From contig OY848917.1 of assembly GCA_963693285.1 (NCBI GenBank), positions 35,103,245 to 35,167,244 of the forward strand: a stretch of DNA of 64,000 nucleotides, given 5' to 3'. Under the pieces are notes generated by a model. It saw nothing but the letters and a program-made list of their open reading frames with translations, did not search any database and was not told the DNA's origin. Both the position numbers and the translations under genes were made by a program. The stretch is from Xestospongia muta. Taxonomy: Eukaryota; Porifera; Demospongiae; Haplosclerida; Petrosiidae. Numbering within the stretch: position 1 is the first letter of the stretch; each line of letters opens with the position of its first letter. Positions 37,201 to 52,200 of this stretch are shown here, one piece after another.

Positions 37201-40200
37201 CATTACAATTACATGTATTGACTTTAAAACTTATGGTCAAGTAGTATCAAGGTAGAAAATGATAATTCAGATTATACATATCTTTCTTTATAATAATCAA
37301 TTGATGTACAAGTTAATTAATAAAGTAATGAAAGTGATCATTATTTAAAGCAGTCAAAGTGCTTTCAAGGTTTATTATAATATTCTGAACAGACGACATA
37401 TTTTCTTACTTTTAAGAATCAATTAAATAAATCAAGAATGACATTTCTAAAGTCATTATTATTTTAAAGGCATGATCAATCAATTTATAGACTTGATACA
37501 CAGTGAGACATTATGCATTTCCTGTAATTAGTGCCATGGTTAACTTCTTAAAAAAGTGACCGTAACTTGATTCATAATTTTTTTGAAAGTAAAGAGTACA
37601 CATTAGCTTTATATCTAATAATGACTTTGGTTACTAAATTATCTAAACTGTTTAATGGCTACCTACATAGAGTATAGTAAATAATATCTCCAATTATTCA
37701 CATCCAGAGCAAATTTGAGAATGGTAGATCAAATAAAGTTTGGATAGTTTGTCCATATAATGTCTGACATGAAACCAACACAGATTGATAAATAAAAAAT
37801 AATGAAGACTACATTGTCTATTTCAGGAACTCATAAGAGCTCTTTAAGGTTATACTTTACATTCTTGTGTATATGTGTACATTTGTCATATTGTGTTTAA
37901 CATTATAATAGGAGGTAAAGGTCAAGTGCTTGTTAAAACAATTTAAAGAATGCAGACCTGTGACTTAAATTATCCACCATCAATGGATTGTTACTGTACA
38001 ATTTGTCAGTGAGCTAGACAGCTAAATTTTGTACATCAAAGACTACAAAAGTATCTTTCTATCAAAACAATATCTTACTGTTGACTGGTCATACCTATCA
38101 GTTAATTAGTAACTTCAATATGTCAGTAAATCTGTTTTCAGTAGTATCATGAATAATATGTTATCTGTCATTAAAACCTCTAAGAGCTCTCAATATTTGT
38201 ATATTTATAAGTACAGGTGGCATATAAGTTTTAACAACCTATTTAACAGTCATTATCTATGTAATAATATGTTAGTTTAAGTTCTACTGTTAAAATCCAT
38301 TTACAGTGAATGTAGATGTCAATACAGGATATAATGCCATCATCATAACAATGTCTGAAGTCCCTAGTCTTACAACTGTTTCAAAACAAATGTGATAGAA
38401 ACAACACAAATGAACTAACTAACATAAACAACTGCTGTGCTAACTGTTGATTCTAATCTGTTGTTTTCTTATATTTGTTTATAAACTTAAAAGTTGTCAT
38501 GACAGTACTAAAGTCTCCTTATAAATTTGAATCATCAACTACTCTCTATTACTAGTCTAAACTAAATACAAAGACCCTAAATTCAATTGTCATAATACAA
38601 ACGTGCACTGAAAGTTTAGCCTACTTACTAAATTAGAAGCCAGTAAATTAATTACAAAGCAAAAGGATCCTAATATTATAGCATGTAAAAATGAAAATTG
38701 ACCAGAGGGGTACTTATATTGGAGAGGTGCCTATATTAGAAGTTATTGGGTAACAAGTTTGTGTCATAATACTATATCCCACTTTATTAAATTCCACTCA
38801 TACAGATAAGTTGGGTACAGTAGAACGTCACTTATCTGAACTTTATTCAACCGAACATGTTGATTAACCAAATGTCTTGCTGGCTGACACACTCACCAGA
38901 CACGCCTTATAATTATTGCACATGTACATGTGTAATCATGGCTAGTGAGATTGCGTCTCATAAAAGAAAGCTTGTAGTCTTGAGTATTCACGATAAACTA
39001 AAAATCTGTGAACTTGCCAAAAAAGGAAGGACCCTACAAAGCATACCTAACGAGCATAAGATTGGTAAATCTACCGTTCACGATATTGTGAAGAACAAAG
39101 AGAGAGTTATGAATCAAAGACAGAAACATATTCATGATTACTTTGCCAAATTGTGATTTAAAAAGTGTTCAATTATATAATAATGTTTGTTACATGCTTG
39201 TTATGTATTGAGGTAACCACCACTTCAATTATCTGAACAATTTCAATTATCTGAACAACCTTCGGGCCCAATGTGTTCGGATAAGTGACATTCTACTGTA
39301 TTGCCATTTATTGCCTACTAGATCTCCAATGGCAAGATTTTAGAAAAGCATTTTAAAAAATCAGAAAATGTTTCTGCTGTAAAAGATTACAATAATTATA
39401 TCCTTGACTGAAAGTATACTTTGAATAAGCATCTGCCATGAATAAATGTCAAGAGTAAGCATCATGGTTGTACAAGTAAACACCTGATGGCATGAATGCA
39501 TGGGTGTTGATGCATCTGCAAACATGCTAGCATTTCCCAATCATATTTTACTATTAATTGCAAGTGTTAGTGATGTCTCAGTTAAAACATAAAGAAATGT
39601 CTACTTTGAGTAAACACATAGTCATGAATAGTTGTGATTAAAATAACCACTGGGACATTTAATTGAGAGAAATACAGGATACATATATATATGTGCTGAC
39701 TAAGAAAATTGGAAATTTGAAATTTTAATAGCAGCAATTACTAAAATTCATCAATTGTCATGTACATCAGCAGTTACTATAAGTGAGATCATTTCATTCA
39801 AAACACACTTTAGACATTACAACAATATGATGAAAGTAGACATATATGTTTATATATACATATGTATAGATAGTCACAAATATTATCTTGTACAAAGGAT
39901 GGTTTTTAACGTAGTTGTACTTTCAATTATACTAACCTTATTCTTAACATCAATCTGATCAGTGTGATCCATAATTGCCCTAATAAGGTCAACATTGTTA
40001 TAGTATGCTGCACAGTGTACAGCAGTGTCATCATCCTAAGAATACAAAGACAGTTGTAACAAGTTATTTCTTATTATGTAGGAATAATGCTACTACAGTA
40101 GATTCATGTACATCATTATAAATATTAACAAGATATAATATAGATGTAATGTAACTTAATATACCACATAAAGTATACATGTAAATATAATATGATGTAT

Positions 40201-43200
40201 GTATCTTATAGACTCTCAATATTTTAATAATACAAAATTGATAGAGAGAACACACTATGTACACATTCCATTCGATGTAATAAGTCTATCACCTAGTATA
40301 TTACATTATACAAGGTGCTAGAGGATAAATAAGCTAGCCCTCCTACATTGACAATTGATTGACTAAAGTAGTTTTGTTCCCAAACTACCATGCTAAAGAG
40401 AGATGCATTGTAGTAGGTACACATGGTCCAGGGGATCATATCTTATGTTTGGAATTATCCTGGGAGATGACTTATGGTATGACAATGCCAGGATCCATAA
40501 TAAATATTACTCAATTATAGTTGGCTCTAGGATTTTTTGCATAAGCATACTTCAATGTCATATGAAATCTAAACTATCCAGCTGGATTATGTTGAATGTC
40601 AAGTAAGGATATTACAAGTACCCTTATAGTGATACTGTAGAGACCTATGAGACATTGTGCTCTATTCTATAAACAAGAAAACTAAGTGTGTATTATAGTA
40701 GTGTAGGATGTTTTTAATATTAGCAAGCCTAAAACTAACATCAGTCTATTTAATCAATTTTCTTGGGACAAAAAATGATATGCATACCAGTATTGAGCCA
40801 ATAAATCAATTACCATTTATTACATAAATGTTATTATCATCACATGACATCTAAAACTACAGTTACTATTGCTAGACGTGACAAGAAACAGGACTTGGAC
40901 ATCATTATTCCTACATTTGTTGTCTCAAGAAAGTAAATACAAAGATACATGACTTTAATTGACTGTAGTAGTCTGGGACAAGTCTACTCTCCTAAATTCC
41001 ACATATTCCATTATAAAAATAGGCCTAGTTTGCTTCCAGACCCTGTTACTCTCGTCGGCTTGTTGATAAGGATGATATATTGACTGTGAAGAAGCAAACT
41101 TGATAAAATACATATATGTAAACTACTGTAACTGGTTTTGTTAACTAGTACTACAACCTATGTGAACTCACATTATTCTTAACATCAACAGAACAGCCAC
41201 GATCAATCAGAAGAAGTGCAATCTCTGTATGGTTATTCTCAGCAGCCACATAGAGTGCAGTCTGTCCATTCTAATAAGATATGACATAAAGGGAATAAAC
41301 AGATGTACATGTACACTGTATTTGTATTTATGTACATCTATTTAGAAATTTGTTATTGTTTTTTTTTAAGATCAAATCTTAACAAAAATTTGTATGATGT
41401 GGTTTTAGAATATACTTTACCAAAATTAAACCACTAAATATTGGATGGATGCATTCAATATGGTATGTGAGATATATATTTATAACAGTCCATAAAATCA
41501 CAGTTTCTTTAAAGACTTCTGATGTTTTTAAAATTGATAGCAAGGCTATTATTCTACTTTAATTTTAAGGAAGAAATTAACCGTAATGTCATATTATTAT
41601 CATCAGATGACTTCTGAACCTAGAGTTACTATTGATAGATATGACAAGAAACAGTATTTGGACATCATTATTCCTATATTTGTTGTCCCAAGAAAGTTAA
41701 TGCAAAAATACAAGGCTTTAATCAATAAACTTTAAATAATTTCTCCATAATGTCTGACATGAAACCAACACAGATTGATAAATAATAAATAATGAAGACT
41801 ACATTGTCTATTTCAGGAACTCATAAGATGTCTTTATGGTTGTACTTAATATTCTTGTATATATGTGAACATAATTGTCATATATTACATTTAACATTAT
41901 AATAGGAGGTAAAGGTCAAGTGCTTGTTAAAACAATTTAAAGAATGCAGACCTGTGACTTAAATTATCCACCATCAATGGATTGTTACTGTACAATTTGT
42001 CAGTGAGCTAGACAGCTAAATTTTGTACATCAAAGAGTACAAAAGCATCTTTCTATCAAAACAATATCTTACTGTTGACTGGTCATACCTATCTGTTAAT
42101 TCATAACTTAAATATGTCACTAAATCTGTTTTCAGTAGTATCATGAATAATATGTTATCTGTCATTAAAACCTCTAAGAGCTCTCAATATTTGTATATTT
42201 ATAAGTACAGGTGGCATATATGTTTTAACAACCTATTTAACATTCATTATCTATGTAATATTATGTTAGTTTAACTTCTACTGTTCAAGTCTAATTACAG
42301 TGAATGTAGATGTCAATACAGGATATAATGCCATCATCATAACAATGTCTGAAGTCCCTAGTCTTACAACTGTTTCAAAACAAATGTGATAGAAACAACA
42401 CAAATGAACTAACTAACATAAACAACTGCTGTGTTAACTGTTCATTCTAATCTGTTGTTTTCTTATATTTGTTTATAAACTTAAAAGTTGTCATGACAGT
42501 ACTAAAGTCTCCTTATAAATTTGAATCATCAACTACTCTCTATTACTAGTCTAAACTAAATACGAAGATCCTAAATTCAATTGTCATAATACAAACATGT
42601 ACTGAAAGTTTAGCCTACTTTAGTTCTAATTAATTAGAAACCAGTAAATTAATTACAAAGCAAAGGGATCCTAATATTATAGCACGTAAACATGAAAATT
42701 GACCAGAATGGTACTTATATTGGAGAGGTGCCTATATTAGGAGTTATTGGGTAACAAGTTTGTGTCATAATACTATATCCCATTTTATTAAATTCCACTC
42801 ATATAGATAAGTTAGGGTATTACCATTTATTATCTACTAGATCTCCAATGGCAAGATTTTAGAAAAGCTTTTTAGAAAATCAGAAAAGTTTTCTGCTGTA
42901 AAAGATTACAATAATTATATCTTTGACTGAAAGTATACTTCGAATAAGTATCTGCCATGAATAAATGTCAAGAGTAAGCATCATGGTTGTACAAGTAAAC
43001 ACCTGACTGGCATAAATGCATGGGTGTTGATGCATCTGCAAACATGCTAACATTAACGCTGATATTTCATCATGGCTGAAATAGCATAATAAACGCCCAG
43101 TCTCGAATAATGCCTGGGTGTGGTCAATATGCCACATGGTTCCTCGTGTTATAATAATGGCGGCATCTAAAGAAAGTCACCAAAGCTTTGACATCAGCTT

Positions 43201-46200
43201 TAAACTTCATGCTGTACAAGTTGCTGAAGAAACTTCAAAATCTAATGCTTCGCACTTTATTTTACCTCCATGCTTTAAAAAGTGCCATGAAACGTTTGAG
43301 ATGGAACAAGGCATGTGTCCTATGATTTTGCCATCTCTCGTTAACGATATGGCGTATCTATCATACACGTTGCCTTCTTCTATCTCAGCTGACAGCATCT
43401 CTCAAATAAATGGAGTCCATATAGTCTTGTAGATATGGTGGCCAGTAACAACGCTATTTTTCTTGAGTGTCTCCATATCGGTAGGTGGGCCAACATACGC
43501 TTACTTAATAAGTTACTGATAAACCCCCATCACCGAATAAACGCCTACTTTTATAGTCAAGATAAAAAATAAACACCTAGGCATTTACTAACAAGATATA
43601 ATATAGATGTAATGTAACTTAATATGCAGCATAAAGTATACATGTAAATATAATATGATGTATGTATCTTATAGACTCTCAATATTTTAATAATACAAAA
43701 TAGATAGAAAGAACACAACTATGCACACATTCCATTTGAAGTAATAAGTCTATCATCTAGTATATTACATTATACAAGATGCTAGAGGTTAAATAAGCTA
43801 CAAAAGTTAACTCATGGTTGTACAGTATGGACTAATGGTATATATTGGAAGAATAAATTTGAGGTTGTTGTTGAAGTTTCTGAACACAATCGTTGTGTTA
43901 CGGTACTTACATCAAACAAGGAAATGGAGGAAAATCACTAAGTTTTGTACTCAGTCATTAAGAAAGTCTTAAGTCTTAAGAAGACTTAAGACTTTCTTAC
44001 TGACTTTCTTACTTTCTCACACACACACACACACATATAAATATACAGATAATAGGATAAACAATATTGTATTGTTGTTGTTATTCTCAAAACATAAAAC
44101 ATAGAGGCAATATTTTAATGTGCATATGACAATTTGAGTTACATGACCATTACCATACACATGTTTGTAAGTTAGTTTTTCTTCATAATTAGGTTCGTTT
44201 CTGATACATCCTACTGCTGTATCTACTCCTGATATTGACAGGCAAAATCTTATTTGCTTAGTGAAGAAACTTGTTACAATTTAAACCAACAGCCATGCTA
44301 GTTCTGCTATTTATGTCAACTTGACATATATCATTTTCATCATTTTTGCCAATGTCAGGTGTAACAGACAGTCTAAACTAAATTGTTTGATGTTATATAC
44401 TTTGCACCATCTGTTTAAATTCTACGATTTCATTCAAATCAATTGTACAAATCATACAAAGCAATAATTCATAACATAAAATAAATATGTATGCTCTATG
44501 AAGTATAAGTAATAGTATATACTATGAAATATCAGCCTAAATCTTAAAGAAGTAATGTAGGTATTTTATAATGAGATGACAATTCATATACTTTATGTGA
44601 AAATAAGTGGGTATTGAATTTGATCTAATTGCTATATAGTATTGTCATTAATATAGGAACTTTTCTCTCACCAAAACATTTGTGTAAACAAAAAGATTGC
44701 ATTAACCTACCAAATATTGTTTCTTCTCAACTACTGTATATTAGTTTTGTTTTAATGTTTCGTTTATACAGTAAGCCATATCAAACACAATTCATATTGT
44801 TCTATGGTTGTCCTTGGAATGAACCTTTTTGCACCTTTTGAATTAACAATGAATGTATTCAACAAATGAAGTACAATTGTAATCATTACGTGTCAATACT
44901 AATTACTTTCACAGAATCTGAACTCAACATAAAATTTTATGAATATTATTACAAATCTTCAAGCTATATTATATATATATATATATAGGCTATATAAATG
45001 CTAATGCTTGCAATTCTCACTACCATTCCTGCCTCTATTATTCCTTCATGGCTACAGCTTTAGAAGACCTTGTAAGTTGTTGAGATCAACATTATATTCA
45101 GTCATCATAAGTCAATTATAGTCTTGTGAGCCAAACCAACCCAAAACAAAAATGGGTTGGTCTTGCTCAATAAATTAGTAAAACAATAACATAAAAATCA
45201 ATAGTAAATATACAATTCTACACACACACATACATGGTCATGTGTGTGTGTGTGTGTGTATGCAGAATTGTAGCCTCTTTTTTCTCTAAAGGTGACAGAC
45301 TTTTAAAAATGCTGCATTAATTGATCAATCTACTCTGTCTATTTCTAATTATTTACATTTGTCTATACATAATATATGTAAGAAGGATCTATTGAGTCTA
45401 CTTCACAAGATGAAGGAATTCTGTCATGAAGTAGCTTCTAATGTCCAGAGCTTTAAGGATAAATGTTTAAAACAATCATGCTAGCATATATAAACAACTG
45501 GGTTTACAAGATTAATTGCTGATATATATGAATCAGCTGTTACAGAATGCACTTTAATGTCATTTGTTGATCTAATAAGCTGCAAATACAATATAATCAA
45601 CAAAATTGGAAAAGCGGATACATATAGATATCATACAATCCAAAACAATTATATTATAGTCTCCTATGCTCCTTATGCATGCTTCGCTAAATCAAACTTA
45701 CCTTAGTAACAATATTGATATCAACATTATGGTTGAGTAATAGTTCAACAATGTCTGTATGTCCTTTGGAACTTGCATAATGAAGAGCAGCCCATCCTCT
45801 CTATTAGAAAAACACACAATCATCTGTAAAGTAAAACTGCTAACAATCTATTTTCCTTTTATTTCTGCACTTTGTCATTAATATATTACATTCATATATT
45901 GTCTACATGTAACTATTGTTGTATGTGTAGGACATGACTACATCTATTACTAGTAAGCCTTTATTACTTAAATAAGTTTTAAAGACTAATTCATGCAAGC
46001 AGGGTTAAAGTATATACAGTGTAATATGAGGGATTGATAAACAAGATGTAAACAGAAAATTATTAGAACTTAGGTCTATACTATACAAACCAGTATCTGA
46101 CATAAATGGAAAAACAAAACAATAGACTAAACAAAATAACAACAACACATTCAATATACTTGGAATTCATACTACATTATATCAAAATTACATCCTATTA

Positions 46201-49200
46201 TATTGTAAAGGACACATTCAGATGACAAGTAATAACAGCAACATAAATGTGGAAACAAAAACAATACTCTAAACAAAATCACAACAACACATTCAATATG
46301 TTCAGAATTCATACTAGGCTATAGCTATGAAATGCTTAAAATATACCTAAATAATAAACCTGATTCAACCATCAATGTCATATTACAAACATCTAGGATT
46401 AACAAGATTCATTGCTGATATATGAATCAGCTGTTATAGAATGCACTTTAATGTCATTTGTCGATCTCATAAGCACCAAATACAAAATAGTCATTGAAAC
46501 TACAAAAGCAGATACACATAGTTACCATACAATCCAAAACAATTATAATACAGCCTCCTAAGCTTCTAATGCAAGGCATTAAAAACAATTAACGTCAATA
46601 AAAACAATAGGGTAAATACAATAACAACATCCTATTCAAAACACTTAGAATTCATACTGTACTATATCACACTTACCGACTATTATATTTTAAACAACAC
46701 ATTTAGATGACAAGTAAATCACACCAACATAAATAGAAAAACAAAACAATAAAGTAAACAAAATAACAACAACACATTCAATATACTGGGAATTCATACT
46801 ACATTATATCAAAATTACATCCTATTATATTGTAAAGGACACATTCAGATGACAAGTAAAAACAGGAACATAAATGTGGAAACAAAAACCAATACCCTAA
46901 ACAAAATCACAACAAAACATTCAATATGCTCAGAATTCATACTAGGCTATAGCTATAAAATGCTTAAAATATACATAAAAAAATAAACCAGCAAAGAAGA
47001 TTCAAGAATAATTAATGACACTCAATGTTGTATTATAAACAACTGGGTTTACAAGATTAATTGCTGATATATATGAATCAGCTGTTACAGAATGCACTTT
47101 AATGTCATTTGTTGATCTAATAAGCTGCAAATACAATATAATCAACAAAATTGGAAAAGCGGATACATATAGATACCATACAATCCAAAACAATTATATT
47201 ATAGTCTCCTATGCTCCTTATGCATGCTTCGCTAAATCAAACTTACCTTAGTAACAATATTGATATCAACATTATGGTTGAGTAATAGTTCAACAATGTC
47301 TGTATGTCCTTTAGAACTTGCATAATGAAGAGCAGCCCATCCTCTCTATTAGAAAAACACACAATCATCTGTAAAGTAAAACTGCTAACAATCTATTTTC
47401 CTTTTATTTCTGCACTTTGTCATTAATATATTACATTCATATATTGTCTACATGTAACTATTGTTGTATGTGTAGGACATGACTACATCTATTACTAGTA
47501 AGCCTTTATTACTTAAATAAGTTTTAAAGACTAATTCATGCAAGCCGGGTTAAAGTATATACAGTGTAATATGAGGGATGATAAACAAGATGTAAACAGA
47601 AAATTATTAGAACTTAGGTCTATACTATACAAACCAGTATCTGACAAAAATGTAACATGTAGCTCTTTATGTGCTACTACCATCATCATTGTATTTCCAT
47701 AAGGCTCTAATTATATTATTCACTATTCTAACCAACATCATCTCTGTCAGATAATTATTGCATCTCACAAACTATAGGTCCATAACAGTTTGTACAATAT
47801 AAAGTTCAGCATTTCAATTGGGGACTTGTTAATAATAGGAAGAAGCATACCAGATACAGAAATATACCAGTGCTATAATTATTATGAGCTTTAAATTCTT
47901 CAATACTCTCTAGTTTTACAAACAGATGAAATCATGCTCTCATCACCGTTGCGAAACCTAGAATAATCTCATATATTTATTTAGTAGCCAGTAAGATACA
48001 AATTCAAGTAGTCTCCATGACAATTGTTGTCCTATGTATCTACACAACAATTCTATTTTTTTTAATATATGATTGTAAAAAATCAAATACTTGTCTTTGA
48101 GGAAAAGGATTTATAATTTCTCTTCAGTTATACTGACTTTCTCATATAACATATACACATGAACACTTACTTTGTTAACAAGATCTAGATTGGCTCCTTT
48201 CTGTGTTAAAAACAAAACAACATCTTTGTGTCCATTCTCTGCTGCTAACATGACAGCAGTCATGCCTTCCTAAATATATTATTACTTACTATATTAGCAT
48301 GAATCATAACATTACTACATATATTGGTAGCAACTTAATATCATTCTTAACATTCACAGTAATACAACAAACTTTTATTAATACACATTATTATAATAGT
48401 TTTCCAATGATACTAGAGTATTTTAACCATATAGTAATAATAAACTCTTAGGAGAATAATAAGACAATTCTAAACAATGCTAAGTACTAAGAACAAACAA
48501 TGGATAAAAAGCATAAGAGTCAACAAAAGAGTTACAAGATTATAATCAAAATTCTTCAGACAATTTTTCGGGAGACACTGACTTACACTGACTAGAGCTA
48601 CATTAAATAATTAGCTACAATGTCAATGGAAGACTATAGTTGTAAAATAATAAAATGATAGGCGGAGGAACATGCTAGAAAGAAGTATCCAAGGAAACGT
48701 TTAATGTCCTTACACTCACAGTTAGGGCTAACAAAATTCATTGACAGCTATAAGAACTTGCAACCAAAGGATAGAGTTTATTGTCATTGCTAGGTCTTAC
48801 AAATTACACACAACAATATAATAAAATTAGAAAAGTTAATACTCATAGATACCATACAATCCAAAACAATTACAGTACAGCTTCGAAAGATTCTCATCCA
48901 AAGCATTAAAAATCATCAATGTCAAGAAAAACAATAGGGTAAATACAATAACAACATCCTATTAAAAACACTTAGAATTCATACTGTACTATATCACACT
49001 TACCTCCTATTATATTTTAAACAATACATTCAGATGACAAGTAATCACACCAACATAAATGGAAAAACAAAACAATAGAGTAAACAAAATAACAACAACA
49101 CATTCAATATACTTGGAATTCATACTACATTATATCAAAATTACATCCTATTATATTGTAAAGGACACATTCAGATGACAAGTAATAACAGGAACATAAA

Positions 49201-52200
49201 TGTGGAAACAAAAACCAATACTCTAAACAAAATCATAACAACATATTCAATATGCTCAGAATTCATACTAGGCTATAGCTATTAAATGCTTAAAATATAC
49301 CTAAAGATTAAACCTGGCAAGAAGATTCAAACATTATTAGTGATACTCAATGTTGTATTACAAACAGCTAGGGATAACAAGATTCATTGCTGATATATGA
49401 ATCAGCTGTTATAGAATGCACTTTAATGTCATTTGTCGTTCTCATAAGCACCAAATACAAAATAGTCATTAAAACTGCAAAAGCAGATACACATAGATAC
49501 CATACAATCCAAAACAATTATAGTACAGCCTCCAAAGCTTCTCATGCAAAGCATTAAAAACAATTAAAGTTAATAAAAACAATAGGTAAATACAGCCTGC
49601 ATACATAAGTACAGCCTGCCAAGTTTCTCATACATGACATTAAAAACCATTAACATCAACAAAAACAATAGGATAAATTCAATAACAACATCCTATTCAA
49701 AATACTTAGAATTCATACTGTACTATATTACACTTACCAACTATTATATTTTAAATAACACATTCAGATGACAAGTAATAACAGCAACATAAATGTGGAA
49801 ACAAAAACCAAAACTCTAAACAAAATCACAACAAAATATTCAATATGCTCAGAATTCATACTAGGCTATAGCTATGAAATGCTTAAAATATACCTAAATA
49901 ATAAACCTGGCAAGAAGATTACAAACAGCTAAAATTAACAAGATTCATTGCTGATATACGAATAAGCTGTTACAGAATGCACTTTAATGACATTTGTCGA
50001 TCTCATAAGCACCAAATACAAAATAGTCATTAAAACTGCAAAAGCAGATACACATAGTTACCATACAATCCAAAACAATTATAGTATAGCCTCCAAAGAT
50101 TCTCATGCAAGGCATTAAAAACAATTAACATCAATAAAAACAATAGAGTGAACATAATAACAACATCCTAATCAAAACACTTAAAATTCATACTGTACTA
50201 TATCACACTTACCTGCTATTATATTTTAAACAACACATTCAGATGACAAGTAATCACACCAATATAAATGGAAAAACAAAACAATACAGCAAAAAAAATA
50301 ACAACAATACATTCAATATACTTGGAGTTCATACTACATTATATCAAAATTACATTCTATTATATTGTAAAGGACACATACAGATGACAAGTAATAACAG
50401 CAACATAAATGTGGAAACAAAAACCAATACTCTAAACAAAATCTTAGCAACACATTCAATATGCTCAGAATTCATACTAGGCTATAACTATAAAATGCTT
50501 AAAATATATCTAAAAATTAAACCTGGCAAGAAGATTCAACCATCAATGTCATATTACAAACCGCTAAGATTAACAAGGTTCAATGCTGATATACGAATCA
50601 GCTGTTACAGAATGCACTTTAATGTCATTTCTCAATCTCATAAGCACCAAATACAAAATAGTCATTAAAACTGCAAAAGCAGATACACATAGTTACCATA
50701 CAAGCCAAAACAATTATAGTACAGCCTCCAAAGCTTCTCATGCAAAGCATTAAAAACAATTAAGGTTAATAAAAACAATAGGGTAAATACAGCCTGTATA
50801 CATAAGTACAGCCTGCCAAGTTTCTCATACAAGACATTAAAAATTATCAACAAAAACAATAGGGTAAATTCAATAACAACATCCTATTCAAAACACTTAG
50901 AATTCATACTGTACTATATCATACTTACCGACTATTATATTTTTAACAACACATTCAGATGACAAGTAATCACACCAACATAAATAGAAAAACAAAACAA
51001 TAGAGTAGACAAAATAACAACAATACATTCAATATACTTGGAATTCATACTACATTATATCAAAATTACATCCTTTTATATTGTAAAGGACACATTCAGA
51101 TGACAAGTAATAACAGCAACATAAATGTGGAAACAAAAACCTATACTCTAAACAAAATCATAACAACAAATTCAATATGCTCAGAATTCATACTCGCTAT
51201 AGCTATAAAATGCTCAAAATATACCTAAAAATTAAACCTGGCAAGAAGATTTAAACATTATTAGTGACACCCAATGTTGTATTATAAACAGCTAGGGATG
51301 ACAAGATTCATTGCTGATAAACAAACCAGCTGCTACAGAACGCATTTTAATGACATTTTTTAATCTTATAAGCAGCAAATACAAAATAGTCATTAAAACT
51401 GCAAAAGCAGATACACATAGTTACCATACAATCCAAAACAATTATAGTACAGCCTCCAAAGCTTCTCATGCAAAGCATTAAAAACAATTAAGGTTAATAA
51501 AAACAATAGGGTAAATACAGCCTGTATACATAAGTACAGCCTGCCAAGTTTCTCATACAAGACATTAAAAATCATCAACAAAAACAATAGGGTAAATACA
51601 ATAACAACATCCTATTCAAAACACTTAGAATTCATACTGTACTATATCACACTTACCAACTATTATATTTTAACAATACATTCAGATGAAAAGTAATCAC
51701 ACCAACATAAATGGAAAAACAAAACAATAGAGTAAAAAAATAACAACAACACATTCAATATACTTGGAATTCATACTACATTATATAATAATTACTTCCT
51801 ATTATATTGTAAAGGACACATTCAAACGACAAGTAATAACAGCAACATAAATGTGGAAACAAAAACCAATACTCTAAACAAAATCATAACAACACATTCA
51901 ATATGCTCAGAATTCATACTAGGCTATAACTATAAAATGCTTAAAATATACCTAAAAATTAAACCTGGCAAGAAGATTCAACCATCAATGTCATATTACA
52001 AACAGCTAAAATTAACTAGATTCATTGCTCATATACGAATCAGCTGTTACAGAATGCACTTTAATGTCATTTGTCGATCTCATAAGCACCAAATACAAAA
52101 TAGTCATTAGAACTGCAAAAGCAGATACATATAGTTACCATACAATCCAAAATAATTATAGTACAGCCTCCAAAGATTCTCATTCAAAGCATTAAAAACA

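Larger units (their letters stand above)
37118..39936. other. Intron with a segmental duplication and a Tigger insertion
   Basis: Non-coding on the gene strand. From about 37755 to 39534 it is duplicated at 41745-43054. The first 640 bases have no features that I recognise. Confidence 0.7.
41271..45701. other. Large intron with duplicated segments and insertions
   Basis: 41745-43054 duplicates 37755-39534 without the Tigger insertion. 43055-43589 is a foreign chimeric insertion, 43591-43800 duplicates 40128-40335, and 43801-43960 is an inverted Roc/COR exon fragment. 44036-45480 is AT-rich sequence with microsatellites. A copy of 25132-25740 starts at about 45491. Confidence 0.75.

Noticed and set aside
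22510..51587. Minus-strand hydrophobic ORFs starting MFLLM (22510-22713, 23874-24068, 50665-50859, 51393-51587), which look like small membrane proteins on the gene strand.
   Set aside because: All fall in the monomers that carry the extra insertion and are copies of one another. Hydrophobicity follows from T-rich sequence, and no splice sites frame them.
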